A DNA stretch of 64,000 bases. Source: JAKAGZ01 sp963748105 (GTDB lineage: Bacteria; Bacteroidota; Ignavibacteria; Ignavibacteriales; Ignavibacteriaceae). Of the stretch, positions 32,612-42,796 are shown in pieces; the first letter of the stretch is position 1; each line of letters opens with the position of its first letter. A model generated the notes under the pieces. That model was not told the origin of the DNA and did no database searches. It saw nothing but the letters and a program-made list of their open reading frames with translations. Location of the stretch: assembly GCA_963748105.1 (NCBI GenBank), contig CAVVHP010000010.1, positions 124,001 through 188,000 on the forward strand. The letters are read 5' to 3'. The position numbers and the translations under genes are program-made.

Positions 32612-35062
32612 TTGAGCCAAACTGATAAAATAGAATTTAATCAATCTGATAACACAACTGTAGTTGACACCGTACCTGAAGTACTGCCAGTACTGCCTCT
32701 TAGAGACATCGTAATATTTCCATATATGATTTTCCCGGTACTCGTCGGACGAGAACAATCCATAAGGGCAGCAAATTACGCCCTTGAAAACACAAAGTAC
32801 ATTTTCCTTGCAACACAGAAAAGATCAAATATTGAAGATCCCAAGAAAGATGATATTTATCTTGAAGGAACTGTTGCTAAAATTGTACAAATCTTAAAAT
32901 TGCCTAATGGATTGATGAAAATCCTTGTAGACGGCCTTTTGCAGGGAAGAATAAAGGAATACACGAAGAAGAAAGATTTTTTTGAAGCAAAAGTTGAGAT
33001 AATTGTTCCCAGCTACGAAAATGATCACGAAATGAATGCAATGACTCGCCAGATGACACAACTTTTCAAAGAGTACGTTAAAATCAGCAGAAATATTCCA
33101 AACGAAGCTGTTGGTGCATTTGAAAATATTGAAGAACCTGACAGAAAGTTATTCTACGTTGCTGCTAATATCAATCAATCAATTGATATCAAACAAGGTA
33201 TTCTCCAAAAATATGAACTGAAAGACCAGTTTTATGAAATTATTAAAATTTTGAATTCTGAAATAGATATTCTGAAAATTGAAAAAGAGATTGATAGCAA
33301 AGTTCAGGAAAACATTGCAAAAACTCAGAGAAAATTCATCATACAGGAACAAATAAAAATTCTGCAGGATGAATTAGGCGAAGATGAGGACACCTCTCCG
33401 GAATTTATGAAGATTAAAAATCAGATTAAAAAAGCGAAAATGCCAAAAGAGGTGGAAGCAAAAGCTCTGGAAGAGCTCACCAAGTTAAGAAAGACTCCCC
33501 AGATGTCTCCTGAATCGACTGTAATTAGAAATTATCTTGAATGGATGGCTGAAGTTCCCTGGTCAAAAAAAACAAAAGATGATCTAAAAATTGAACACGT
33601 ACAGAAAATTTTAGACGAAGATCACTTTGGACTGGAAAAACCGAAAGACAGGATTATTGAACATATTGCTGTTCTTAATCTTGTTAAGAATATGCGTGGA
33701 CAAATACTTTGCTTTGTAGGACCTCCGGGAGTTGGAAAAACATCACTCGGTCGATCCATTGCTCGCGCTATCAATAGGAAGTTTGTAAGAATTTCTCTCG
33801 GCGGCGTTAGAGATGAAGCTGAAATAAGAGGACACAGAAAAACTTACATTGGTTCAATGCCTGGTAAGATTGTTCAATCAATGAAAAAAGCAGGAACAAT
33901 AAATCCGGTTATGCTACTTGATGAAATTGATAAAATGAGTATGGATTTCCGCGGAGATCCGTCTTCAGCAATGCTTGAAGTTCTTGATCCGGAACAAAAT
34001 TATACTTTTAATGATCACTACCTTGAAGTGGACTATGATTTATCGCAGGTAATGTTTATTACCACAGCAAATGTCCGATATAATATTCCACTTCCATTAC
34101 AGGACAGGATGGAAATAATTGAACTTCCCGGATATCTTGAACACGATAAAATAGAAATTGCAAAACGCCACATTATTCCCAAACAACTTTCTGCACACGG
34201 CTTAAAAGATAAGAAGGTTGAAATTACTGATGATGCTATTAAAACAATAATCACAGAGTACACCAGGGAAGCGGGCGTTAGAAATCTTGAAAGAGAGATT
34301 GCTTCCGTCTGTAGAAAACTTGCAAGAGATATCGTGCTGAAAGAATCCTCTAATGGAAAATCAAAAGCGAAATCGAAATATTTAGTTGATACTGCAAAAG
34401 TTGAAGAATATTTAAAAACTCCGCGCTTTAGGCAATCAAAACACAACAAAGAGCTAAAAATCGGAAGTGTTACTGGTCTGGCCTGGACTGCTGTTGGAGG
34501 CGAACTCTTAGCAGTTGATGTAACAATTATGCAAGGTTCCGAAAAACTTACATTAACCGGGCAACTCGGCAATGTGATGAAAGAATCGGCACAGGCGGCA
34601 CTAAGTTATGTACGTTCTTCAGCCAGAAGATTAGGAATAAATCCAGACTTCTTTAAGGGTAGAGAAATTCATATTCACCTGCCTGAAGGTGCCATTCCTA
34701 AAGATGGTCCTTCTGCCGGTATTACAATGGCGATGGCTCTTTTGTCTGCAATTAGTGGAAAACCTGCCGCAAACGACGTTGCAATGACAGGAGAGATAAC
34801 ATTAAGAGGTAATGTATTACCTATAGGCGGGCTGACAGAAAAATTACTTGCTGCAAAAAGAAACGGAATAAAAACAGTACTCATTCCAAAAGAGAATAAA
34901 GTTGATCTAAAGGAAATGCAGGATAAGGTAAAAGAAGGGATGAAAATTATTCCGGTTGAAAAAATTGAGGACGCAATTCCTTATATTTTTCCAAATGCAA
35001 AACTCGTAAAAAACGCCGTAAAAAAACGGACAGTTCCCTCTAAAAAGAAAAAGAGTAAATGA
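32612..35062 (+). CDS. lon: ATP-dependent protease Lon
   Basis: The gene starts at a TTG with GGAG 10 bases upstream. The 816-residue protein has the Lon N-terminal domain (PVLPLRDIVIFPYMIFPVLVGREQS), AAA+ module with Walker A GPPGVGKTS, Walker B LLDEIDK, and the protease domain with catalytic Ser in PKDGPSAGI and Lys in GGLTEKLLAAKR. It degrades damaged and regulatory proteins in the cytoplasm. A Lys-rich tail (VKKRTVPSKKKKSK) ends it. It overlaps the next gene by 4 bases (ATGA). Confidence 0.98.
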   Translation: MSQTDKIEFNQSDNTTVVDTVPEVLPVLPLRDIVIFPYMIFPVLVGREQSIRAANYALENTKYIFLATQKRSNIEDPKKDDIYLEGTVAKIVQILKLPNGLMKILVDGLLQGRIKEYTKKKDFFEAKVEIIVPSYENDHEMNAMTRQMTQLFKEYVKISRNIPNEAVGAFENIEEPDRKLFYVAANINQSIDIKQGILQKYELKDQFYEIIKILNSEIDILKIEKEIDSKVQENIAKTQRKFIIQEQIKILQDELGEDEDTSPEFMKIKNQIKKAKMPKEVEAKALEELTKLRKTPQMSPESTVIRNYLEWMAEVPWSKKTKDDLKIEHVQKILDEDHFGLEKPKDRIIEHIAVLNLVKNMRGQILCFVGPPGVGKTSLGRSIARAINRKFVRISLGGVRDEAEIRGHRKTYIGSMPGKIVQSMKKAGTINPVMLLDEIDKMSMDFRGDPSSAMLEVLDPEQNYTFNDHYLEVDYDLSQVMFITTANVRYNIPLPLQDRMEIIELPGYLEHDKIEIAKRHIIPKQLSAHGLKDKKVEITDDAIKTIITEYTREAGVRNLEREIASVCRKLARDIVLKESSNGKSKAKSKYLVDTAKVEEYLKTPRFRQSKHNKELKIGSVTGLAWTAVGGELLAVDVTIMQGSEKLTLTGQLGNVMKESAQAALSYVRSSARRLGINPDFFKGREIHIHLPEGAIPKDGPSAGITMAMALLSAISGKPAANDVAMTGEITLRGNVLPIGGLTEKLLAAKRNGIKTVLIPKENKVDLKEMQDKVKEGMKIIPVEKIEDAIPYIFPNAKLVKNAVKKRTVPSKKKKSK

Positions 35063-35553
35063 TTTTGGCAGAGTCAATTATAATAAATAACAATCTGTCC
35101 GTTGAAGAAAAATATGTAGAATTAATAAAGCAGGTTAAATCATTGCTTGATAAAAAGGATAACCTGCTTTCCAATCTTGCTAATTTTACAGCCGCATTAA
35201 AACAAACATTCGAAAAAATAAGCTGGGTGGGTTTTTATCTGTTTGACGGGGAAAAATTATATCTCGGCCCCTTCCAGGGTAGGGTTGCGTGCACAGAAAT
35301 TAAGCCCGGAAGCGGAGTTTGCGGAACCGCAGCAGAAAAAAAAGAAACAGTTATTGTAGAAGATGTTGAAAAATTTCCTGGTCATATTTTTTGCGATGCA
35401 GATTCCAAAAGTGAAATTGTTGTTCCAATATTAAAGGATGAAAAACTTTACGGGGTGCTCGATCTTGACAGTACTGAGCTCAGTTCCTTTAATGAAACAG
35501 ATAAAAAATATCTTGAGGAAATGATTCTTTTCCTTTCACAAAATATTTTATAA
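35059..35553 (+). CDS. msrC: GAF-domain free methionine-(R)-sulfoxide reductase
   Basis: The 164-residue single GAF domain shows WVGFYLFDGEKLYLGPFQGRVACTEI, the redox cysteines in RVACT, GVCG and HIFCD, and SEIVVPI, as in E. coli MsrC (fRMsr). The enzyme reduces free methionine-R-sulfoxide using thioredoxin. It is coupled to lon by ATGA overlap, so protein turnover and repair of an oxidised amino acid may be expressed together. Confidence 0.88.
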   Translation: MILAESIIINNNLSVEEKYVELIKQVKSLLDKKDNLLSNLANFTAALKQTFEKISWVGFYLFDGEKLYLGPFQGRVACTEIKPGSGVCGTAAEKKETVIVEDVEKFPGHIFCDADSKSEIVVPILKDEKLYGVLDLDSTELSSFNETDKKYLEEMILFLSQNIL

Positions 35554-35592
35554 CTTCTTTTAATAAAATTCTATTATTTAAAAAGGCTGGCG

Positions 35593-37293
35593 ATGGCATA
35601 TATTGTAACTGCTAGAAAGTGGCGTCCTCAAAAGTTTAATGAAGTAGTCGGACAGGAACACATTACTGCTACATTGAAAAATGCTTTGAGAAACAACCGC
35701 CTGGCGCACGCCTACCTTTTTACCGGTCCCCGTGGTGTGGGAAAAACCACTACCGCAAGAATTCTTGCCAAAACGCTGAATTGCCTTAAACCAAAGGATT
35801 TTGAACCCTGCAATGAATGTGAGATGTGCCTCTCTATACAGAATTCACAATCCCTTGATATTATAGAGATTGACGGCGCTTCAAACAGAGGCATTGATGA
35901 AATCAGGACTTTGAGAGAATCTGTAAAATACGCGCCAACTAAGGGAAAATACAAGGTTTACATCATAGATGAAGTTCACATGCTTACCAAGGAATCTTTT
36001 AATGCATTCCTTAAAACACTGGAAGAACCTCCTGAGCATACAATATTCATTTTTGCAACAACGGATGCACACAAAGTCCCGCTTACAATTATATCACGTT
36101 GCCAAAGATTTGACTTCAGAAGAATTCAGCTCGATACAATCAAGAATACATTGCAACAAATTGCTGACTCTGAAAAAATTGAAATAGATGATAAAACATT
36201 AACAATTATTGCAAAAAAATCAGATGGTGCTTTGCGAGACGCCGAAAGCTATTTCGACCAGGTTGTATCATTCTGTGGAAACAAAATTGATTCCGAAACT
36301 GTAGCAAGAATGTTAAACCTGATAGATGATGAAATATATTTCTCAATTTCGGATGCTGTGTTAAATAAAGACTTTAAAGCTGTTTTTGAAGTAACAAAAT
36401 CTCTCTATGAAAATGGATGGGATTTTGTTGATTTCGTTGGCGGCCTGATCGAGCATTTCAGAAACATAATGACAGTTGTGATCACTGAAAAAACTGAACT
36501 TGTTGAGACTGCAGAAGTTTACAGGAAAAGATACATCGACTATATGGATAAATTCTCCGAGGGTGATCTTCTTCGTTTACTGAATTTTCTGAACAAAATG
36601 CAGCAGGAATTGAGATTTACTCAAAATCAAAAATTGAAAGTTGAAATTTCGCTCAGCCATTTAATTGGACTTGAAAGATCGGCAACAATAACAGATGTCA
36701 TTTCAAAATTAGGTACTGTGCCGGGTAATACGCACACAGACTCCCCTGCTACAAAAGAAAAGATTACGTACTCAATAAAAAAAAAGTCTGACCCGGAAGT
36801 AATAAAAAAAACAAGCTTAGATACTACAAAGAATAAGTCAGCAACCACCGCTAAAAAAGATAAAACTAATAAAGTAATTCCTGCAAAATCTCAATCAATA
36901 AAAGGCATATTTGATTTTGAAACAGTAGTTGCAAACTGGCAGAATTTAATTGACGTTGTTACAAAAGAAAAATCATTTATGCTTGGTCCTTTTGTTAAAG
37001 ATATGAAACCCTTAGCATTAAAAGGAAATAAAATTGATGTTACATCCGGTGATGAACATTTAGGTGATCTTTTAAAAACACACGAGAATTATTTTTCCGC
37101 TAAATCACTGGAAATTCTTGGGAAAAAATTATCATTCATTTTCGTTAAAATGGCAAGTGAATCAAAAGAGAAAGAAGAAGTTTCCACAACGGAGAATAAA
37201 CCGCCTGAACCTTCAAAACGGGCAAATGCAGAGAATGATCCGTTTATTTCGACAATTATAAACGAATTGGGCGGCCAGGAAATCCGGAAATAA
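35593..37293 (+). CDS. dnaX: DNA polymerase III subunit gamma/tau
   Basis: The 566-residue protein has the clamp-loader ATPase: ARKWRPQKFNEVVGQEH, Walker A GPRGVGKTTTARI, a four-Cys zinc site (CLKPKDFEPCNECEMC), DIIEIDGASNRGIDEIR and the SRC motif (ISRCQRFDF). The C-terminal third is a Lys/Thr-rich linker (about 365-430) and a tau-like domain. It loads the sliding clamp and couples polymerases at the fork. I see no clear slippery site that would make a short gamma form. Confidence 0.96.
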   Translation: MAYIVTARKWRPQKFNEVVGQEHITATLKNALRNNRLAHAYLFTGPRGVGKTTTARILAKTLNCLKPKDFEPCNECEMCLSIQNSQSLDIIEIDGASNRGIDEIRTLRESVKYAPTKGKYKVYIIDEVHMLTKESFNAFLKTLEEPPEHTIFIFATTDAHKVPLTIISRCQRFDFRRIQLDTIKNTLQQIADSEKIEIDDKTLTIIAKKSDGALRDAESYFDQVVSFCGNKIDSETVARMLNLIDDEIYFSISDAVLNKDFKAVFEVTKSLYENGWDFVDFVGGLIEHFRNIMTVVITEKTELVETAEVYRKRYIDYMDKFSEGDLLRLLNFLNKMQQELRFTQNQKLKVEISLSHLIGLERSATITDVISKLGTVPGNTHTDSPATKEKITYSIKKKSDPEVIKKTSLDTTKNKSATTAKKDKTNKVIPAKSQSIKGIFDFETVVANWQNLIDVVTKEKSFMLGPFVKDMKPLALKGNKIDVTSGDEHLGDLLKTHENYFSAKSLEILGKKLSFIFVKMASESKEKEEVSTTENKPPEPSKRANAENDPFISTIINELGGQEIRK

Positions 37294-37403
37294 TTCAGCC
37301 TACGTAAAAAAGACTTATTTTAGGTTATTTTCAAACCTTTTTGCAATTTCCCCATTTCAAATTTCTTTGAAAATTTAGTTAATATTAGCTATTTTTATGA
37401 ACT

Positions 37404-38102
37404 ATGTCCAAAAAATTAATTGTTGCCATAGATGGTCCGGCAGGTTCAGGAAAAAGTACCTCGGCAAAACTCGTCGCGCAGAATCTGGGCTATGTTTATA
37501 TAGATACCGGTGCAATGTACAGGGCTGTAACTTACCTTGCCTTGCGGGATAATTTATTGGGCAATGAAAATGCGCTCATTGAAATAGCTGAGAATACCGA
37601 TATACACCTTGATTTTATTGATGGTGAAACAATAGTAAAAACAAATGGACAGGACATCACAATTCAGGTAAGATCGATTGAAGTTAATCAGAGAGTTAGC
37701 GATGTAAGTAAAATTGAAGGGATCAGGAAAGCCCTGGTTAAGAAACAACAGGAAATGGGAAATCAGGACAGGGGAATTGTGATAGAAGGAAGAGATATTA
37801 CTACTGTAGTTTTCCCTAATGCGGATGTAAAAGTATTTCTGACTGCATCAATAGAACAAAGAGCAAAAAGAAGAGTTGAAGAATATGAACAAAAGGGAAC
37901 CTCTGTTTCAATTGATGAGGTAAAGAAAAATCTTCAACAAAGAGACAAAATTGATTCAACCAGAAGCATCAGTCCTCTTACAAAATCTCCCGATGCTATT
38001 GAAATAGATACTTCAAAAGTAACAATTAAAGAACAGGTTGAACTTATATTAAAACAGGTAAAACTTGTTGCTGAAAGAAATGGAATTAAAGTAACTAATT
38101 AA
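37404..38102 (+). CDS. cmk: Cytidylate kinase
   Basis: The 232-residue protein has the P-loop AIDGPAGSGKSTSAK, YIDTGAMYRAVTYLA and the CMP-binding GRDITTVVFPNADVKVFLTA, with the lid region RRVEEYEQKG. It phosphorylates CMP and dCMP. It is followed by rpsA, a neighbourhood (cmk-rpsA) conserved in many bacteria. Confidence 0.97.
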   Translation: MSKKLIVAIDGPAGSGKSTSAKLVAQNLGYVYIDTGAMYRAVTYLALRDNLLGNENALIEIAENTDIHLDFIDGETIVKTNGQDITIQVRSIEVNQRVSDVSKIEGIRKALVKKQQEMGNQDRGIVIEGRDITTVVFPNADVKVFLTASIEQRAKRRVEEYEQKGTSVSIDEVKKNLQQRDKIDSTRSISPLTKSPDAIEIDTSKVTIKEQVELILKQVKLVAERNGIKVTN

Positions 38103-38209
38103 ATTTTTAAAGCCATCTTAACCAATTATGTTCAATTAAATTTTCTGCATTGTAACTATTTGATGGCTTGAGTTAACAATTGCAGAGAAAATTATTTTTA
38201 GGAGGACAG

Positions 38210-40027
38210 ATGTCCGATCAGACAAAAGAAAGTGAAAAGCGAGTCGTGACGCCCGATGATTACGAAAAAGCGAATAAGAAATTCAATAACGATGAATATT
38301 CGCAGGAGGAATTCTTAACATTAGCTAACCTTTACGCCGATTCTTTCAAAGATGTTAAAGAAGGCGAAATGGTTAAGGCAAAAATCGTTCGTATTAACGG
38401 CGACCAGATTATTCTTGATGTTGGTTTCAAATCAGAAGGTTCTGTTTCAAAACACGAATTCTATGAAGGCGAAGAAATCAAAATAGGCAACGAAATAGAA
38501 GTTGTGCTTGAAAGTGTTGAAGATCAGGAAGGTAACCTGGTATTAAGCAAATCAAGGGCCGACTTCCTTAAAATCTGGGAAAAAGTTGTTAATGCTTTCG
38601 AAACCGGTGAAATCCTTCAAGGTAAAATTATTAAAAGAATTAAAGGCGGTATGGTTGTCGATCTTATGGGAATGGAAGCATTCCTGCCGGGTTCACAAAT
38701 CGATATCAGACCTATCAGGGACTTTGACGCATTTGTCGGTCAGACTATGGACTTCAAAGTTGTTAAAGTTAACATCCCTACAGAAAACGTTGTTGTATCC
38801 CACAAAGTTCTGGTTGAAGAAGAAATCTCAGGTCAGAGAGAACAAATTCTCAACAGCCTTGAAAAAGGACAGATACTCGAAGGTACAGTTAAAGCAATCA
38901 CCGATTTTGGTGTTTTTGTTGATCTTGGTGGTGTTGACGGACTTGTACACATTACAGACCTCAGCTGGGGCAGGATAAACCATCCTAACGAAGTTGTAAA
39001 ACTTGACCAGGTGATAAAAGTAGTGGTAACTGACTTTGACGAAGAAAAGAAAAGAATATCACTCAGCTTAAAGAAACTTCTTCCACACCCATGGGAAGAT
39101 ATCGATACGAAATACAATGTGGGCGACAAAGTCTCCGGCCGAGTAGTTTCCTTAACTGATTACGGCGCATTTATTGAAATTGAAAAAGGAATTGAAGGAT
39201 TAATTCACAACTCTGAAATGAGCTGGACTCAGCACATTAAACACCCTTCACAGGTTGTGGCTATGGGACAGATCGTTGAAGCAGTTATCCTCAGCCTTGA
39301 TAAAGAAGACAAGAAAATATCACTCGGTATTAAACAATTAGAACCAGATCCATGGGAAAGCTTAATGCAGAAATATCCTGTTGGTTCAAAACACACAGGT
39401 ATTGCACGCAACCTCACCAACTTTGGTGTATTTGTTGAGCTTGAACCTGGTGTTGACGGACTTGTTCATATTTCAGATCTGTCATGGACAAAGAAAATCC
39501 GCCACCCCGGGGAAGTTGTTAAGAAAGGTGAAAAACTTGATGTCATCGTTCTCGGTGTAGATGTAGAGCAAAGAAAAATTTCTCTCGGGCACAAACAGGT
39601 TCAGGATAATCCGTGGGATAATTTTGAAAAAATCTACGCTGTTGGTGAAATGACTGACGGTAAAGTTGTAAGAATAATCGAAAAAGGACTGATTGCAGAA
39701 CTGCCGGAAATGGTTGACGGATTTGTTCCTGCTACTCAGCTGGCTACAACAAAAATTAAAAATGTTGCTAACCACTTCCCTATCGATGAGACACTTTCAC
39801 TGAAAGTTATTGAATTCGATAAAGAGAACAAGAAGATAGTTCTAAGTGCTATTGCAGCACTGAAAGAAAAATCCGAAGATGAAATACAGGCTTATCTTGA
39901 AACTCATAAGCTTGACAAAGTTTCAGCCCAGGAAATAAAAGATGCTGAGACAGGTACAATAGATGCATCTGAATTCCCGATCTTCGAAATGCCTGATGAT
40001 AATAAATCAGACAAGTCAGATAATTAA
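38210..40027 (+). CDS. rpsA: 30S ribosomal protein S1
   Basis: The ATG at 38210 follows AGGAGG closely; a start at 38180 would place that site inside the gene. The protein has about 605 residues and six S1 RNA-binding repeats, recognisable by GEMVKAKIVRI, GEILQGKIIKR, GQILEGTVKAITDFGVFVDL, GDKVSGRVVSLTDYGAFIEI, GSKHTGIARNLTNFGVFVEL and GEMTDGKVVRIIEKG. S1 helps mRNA bind the 30S subunit. The acidic tail ends in DDNKSDKSDN. A strong terminator follows. Confidence 0.97.
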   Translation: MSDQTKESEKRVVTPDDYEKANKKFNNDEYSQEEFLTLANLYADSFKDVKEGEMVKAKIVRINGDQIILDVGFKSEGSVSKHEFYEGEEIKIGNEIEVVLESVEDQEGNLVLSKSRADFLKIWEKVVNAFETGEILQGKIIKRIKGGMVVDLMGMEAFLPGSQIDIRPIRDFDAFVGQTMDFKVVKVNIPTENVVVSHKVLVEEEISGQREQILNSLEKGQILEGTVKAITDFGVFVDLGGVDGLVHITDLSWGRINHPNEVVKLDQVIKVVVTDFDEEKKRISLSLKKLLPHPWEDIDTKYNVGDKVSGRVVSLTDYGAFIEIEKGIEGLIHNSEMSWTQHIKHPSQVVAMGQIVEAVILSLDKEDKKISLGIKQLEPDPWESLMQKYPVGSKHTGIARNLTNFGVFVELEPGVDGLVHISDLSWTKKIRHPGEVVKKGEKLDVIVLGVDVEQRKISLGHKQVQDNPWDNFEKIYAVGEMTDGKVVRIIEKGLIAELPEMVDGFVPATQLATTKIKNVANHFPIDETLSLKVIEFDKENKKIVLSAIAALKEKSEDEIQAYLETHKLDKVSAQEIKDAETGTIDASEFPIFEMPDDNKSDKSDN

Positions 40028-40044
40028 AATGTAAGTTATATTTT

Positions 40045-40072
40045 AGAGCGGGGGCCATTCCCCGCTCTTTTA
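40045..40072 (+). terminator. Intrinsic terminator after rpsA
   Basis: AGAGCGGGG (40045-40053) pairs with CCCCGCTCT (40060-40068) in a 9-bp stem with a 6-base loop, followed by a T-rich run. It starts 18 bases after the rpsA stop. Confidence 0.93.
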
Positions 40073-40087
40073 ATTTTAAATAGATTT

Positions 40088-41410
40088 ATGCCTCAAAAAG
40101 TCGCTCTACATACTCTTGGATGTAAACTTAATTTCTCTGAAACATCAACAATCGGAAATCAATTCCTTGGAAAAGGTTTCGATATTGTTGATTTTAAAAA
40201 AAAGGCGGATATCTATGTTTTCAATACCTGCACAGTAACTGAAAATGCAGAGAAAGAATGCAGGCAGCTGGTCCGAAGAGCGCTTAGACAAAATCCTGAT
40301 GCTTTTATAGTAGTTACAGGATGCTACGCACAACTTCGTCCTGAAGAAATATCTAGCATACCGGGAGTTGATGCTGTACTCGGCAGTAAAGAAAAATTTG
40401 AGCTTTTTTCTTTAATAAAAAATTTTGAGAAAAACGAACAATCCTGTATTTTTGTTTCACCAACCGATGAATTGGATAATTTTGGCCACGCACATTCAAC
40501 TGACGCTGATAGCAGAACGAGAGCCTATTTTAAAATTCAGGACGGATGTGATTACAAATGTTCATTTTGTACAATACCACTCGCGCGCGGCAAAAGCAGA
40601 AGCCTGCAACCCGACCAGGTTTTAATGGAATTTACTGACCTTGTAGATCAGGGATATAAAGAGATAATTCTTACCGGAGTAAATGTTGGCGATTATGGCA
40701 ATGCTTTTGATACGAATCTTTACAACCTGTTATTAAAAATGGTTTCAGTACCGGGAGATTTCAGAATAAGAATAAGTTCAATAGAACCAAATCTTCTAAA
40801 TGATAGTATCCTGGCTCTTACCGCAGATAATGAAAAAATGTGCAACCATTTTCATGTCCCATTGCAAAGCGGAAGTCCGAAGATTCTTAAACTTATGCAA
40901 AGACGCTATAAAGTTGAAGATTATTCTAGACTAATTTACAAAGCAAAAGAAAGAATTCCCGACCTCGGAATCGGCGTTGATGTTATTGTTGGATTCCCCG
41001 GAGAAACTGAAGAAGAATTTCTAAAAACTTATAATTTCTTAAAAGAACTTCCCGTTTCATACCTTCATGTTTTCACTTATTCTGAACGCCCTGACACGAA
41101 AGCTATCTCAATGGATGGAAGTGTTGAGATATTTGAAAGAAAAAAGAGAAACCAGATGCTTCGAATTTTAAGTGAAAAGAAAAAACACCTGTTTTATAAG
41201 TCAATGGATGGTAAAATTCTTAAAGTACTGTTTGAGGGTCAAAATAAGGGTGGAATAATTAGTGGATTTTCATCAAATTACATAAGAGTTTTTAATAAAT
41301 TTGATGATTCACTGGTTAATGAATTTTCAGCTGTTAAGATAAAAGATATAAAGAGCGAAATGTGCACCGGGGAAATTGTAGCAGCACAAGATATAGAAAA
41401 AGTTGCATGA
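40088..41410 (+). CDS. mtaB: tRNA (t6A37 C2)-methylthiotransferase MtaB
   Basis: The 440-residue protein has the methylthiotransferase N-domain with three cluster cysteines (HTLGCKLNFSE, FNTCTVTE, VVTGCYAQ), the radical SAM motif in DGCDYKCSFCTIP, and a C-terminal TRAM-like region. The HTLGCKLNFSET start is typical of MtaB rather than MiaB or RimO. It adds a methylthio group to t6A37 of ANN-decoding tRNAs. The next gene begins near its stop. Confidence 0.93.
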   Translation: MPQKVALHTLGCKLNFSETSTIGNQFLGKGFDIVDFKKKADIYVFNTCTVTENAEKECRQLVRRALRQNPDAFIVVTGCYAQLRPEEISSIPGVDAVLGSKEKFELFSLIKNFEKNEQSCIFVSPTDELDNFGHAHSTDADSRTRAYFKIQDGCDYKCSFCTIPLARGKSRSLQPDQVLMEFTDLVDQGYKEIILTGVNVGDYGNAFDTNLYNLLLKMVSVPGDFRIRISSIEPNLLNDSILALTADNEKMCNHFHVPLQSGSPKILKLMQRRYKVEDYSRLIYKAKERIPDLGIGVDVIVGFPGETEEEFLKTYNFLKELPVSYLHVFTYSERPDTKAISMDGSVEIFERKKRNQMLRILSEKKKHLFYKSMDGKILKVLFEGQNKGGIISGFSSNYIRVFNKFDDSLVNEFSAVKIKDIKSEMCTGEIVAAQDIEKVA

Positions 41411-41438
41411 TTCTTCCCTTAAATTTTTACCAAAGCTT

Positions 41439-42176
41439 ATGAAAAAAACACTTTTCCTTATCCTGCTTATAACAAGTCTTGTTTATTCCCAGGAATTATT
41501 ATCTCAAAAAGTTCTTAAGCTGGAAAATGATTCCAAAAATCTTCAGAAGTCGCTTACCAAGTCAACAACTTTAAGTTATCAAACAGATTTTAAGAAGAAA
41601 AATGTAGGACTAGCAATAGTGTTTTCTCTTGTACTGCCTGGAATGGGTGAACTTTACGCAGATAATTATTCAAGCGGTAAATACTTTACTATAGCAGATG
41701 CTGCTCTTTGGGGAACTTATTTTGGAATGCGGGCTTATGGAAACCAGAAAAGAAATGACTATAAAGCATTCGCTGCATCAAACGGTGACGTGAATAATAA
41801 CGGCAAAGATGATACTTTTTATGCAACAATAGGCGATTATATCAGCGTAAATGATTTTAATGATGAGAAATCTCTTGAAAGAAGATTTGATCAGATGTAC
41901 AACACCGAACAATATTACTGGGACTGGAAAACAACAGAAAACAGGAGAACATACAGGGGAATGTGGACTTCCAGTGAATCAGCATTTAATAACTTAAGAT
42001 TCGTTGCTGGCGCCCTTATTTTAAACCGGGTTGTAAGCGCAATTAATGCGGTTAGGTCAGTTGTGGCTTATAATAAAAGAGGATCGGAAGAACTGGGGTG
42101 GAATGTTTCAGTTGGTGTACATCAAACTCCAACTCTCCCGACAAGTTTAACTTTTAATTTTCAGACAAAATTTTAA
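41439..42176 (+). CDS. DUF5683-type secreted/outer-membrane protein
   Basis: The ATG at 41439 gives a clean signal peptide (MKKTLFLILLITSLVYSQ); the earlier in-frame ATG at 41403 would put 12 odd residues in front. After about 45 residues the hydrophobic GLAIVFSLVLPGMGELYADNYSSGKYFTIADAALW is the hallmark of the DUF5683-like family of Bacteroidota and relatives, which has no known function. A second hydrophobic part (LRFVAGALILNRVVSAINAV) follows, and the end (TSLTFNFQTKF) resembles a barrel terminal strand. It lies 28 bases after mtaB and may be cotranscribed. Confidence 0.75.
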   Translation: MKKTLFLILLITSLVYSQELLSQKVLKLENDSKNLQKSLTKSTTLSYQTDFKKKNVGLAIVFSLVLPGMGELYADNYSSGKYFTIADAALWGTYFGMRAYGNQKRNDYKAFAASNGDVNNNGKDDTFYATIGDYISVNDFNDEKSLERRFDQMYNTEQYYWDWKTTENRRTYRGMWTSSESAFNNLRFVAGALILNRVVSAINAVRSVVAYNKRGSEELGWNVSVGVHQTPTLPTSLTFNFQTKF

Positions 42177-42796
42177 CCTGATTTCCCGGTCTGGTTGAAT
42201 CTTATTCTGTCAGGAAGTTATATATCTTATCAATTTGTTCATTACTTGACTTCGATTTTTTCTGCATACGAAACATTATTTCGCTCTATTTTTCCAGGGT
42301 AAATTCTTTTCTATCGTGAAGCCAGTGACAGCCACTGCATTAAAAAAAGACTAAAGAGTAGATAATAGTCAGTTTGCAATGGATTTTTCAAGTTTGTACA
42401 ATTTATCATGATCCTCAAGTTGCTTTTATCAAAAAAAGTAAACAGCGGCTTGTAAAACCAAATTTGAGCTATACTTATGGCATTGATCATTTTTTAAAAC
42501 CATTAATTTTATTCCCAATAATTCTATTTATTAACAAATTTTTGAAAAATACTTGTAAAACTGGTAAAAATAGCTTATTTAAACATATATAATAATTTGA
42601 CATACCCGCAATTCCGGCCAGCGGAATTTCAAAAAAGGCCAATTATGAATTTCGTGAATGTGCGGATTCATTTTTATTGCTTGCAACTATTTCTTTTTCT
42701 TAAATCTATTTTCATTAAACATTTTTAAAGGGCAGATAATTGTATTTATATTTGTTCTTAAATTTTTATTTTGTAAACAACAAAGTCAGGTGAATC
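42177..42796. other. 620-base noncoding leader before the dead-SNF2 module
   Basis: This is the longest gene-free stretch in the window. It is AT-rich, with an inverted repeat AATTCCG/CGGAATT at 42610-42628 and a TAnnTTTG box at 42747-42754. A 72-codon ORF at 42374-42592 has no ribosome site or recognisable features, and I do not call it. No tRNA-like fold, CRISPR or attachment site was seen. An unrecognised small RNA is possible. Confidence 0.5.
42747..42754 (+). promoter_or_regulatory. -7 promoter box of the dead-SNF2 module
   Basis: TATATTTG matches TAnnTTTG and lies 43 bases before the ATG at 42797. The -33 region is T-rich without a clear TTG. Confidence 0.5.

Noticed and set aside
35593..37293. 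dnaX internal frameshift for a gamma form
   Set aside because: No A AAA AAG-type slippery heptamer with downstream hairpin was evident at the end of the ATPase part.
42374..42592. 72-codon ORF in the long noncoding leader
   Set aside because: No ribosome site, no family resemblance, and composition like the surrounding AT-rich DNA.
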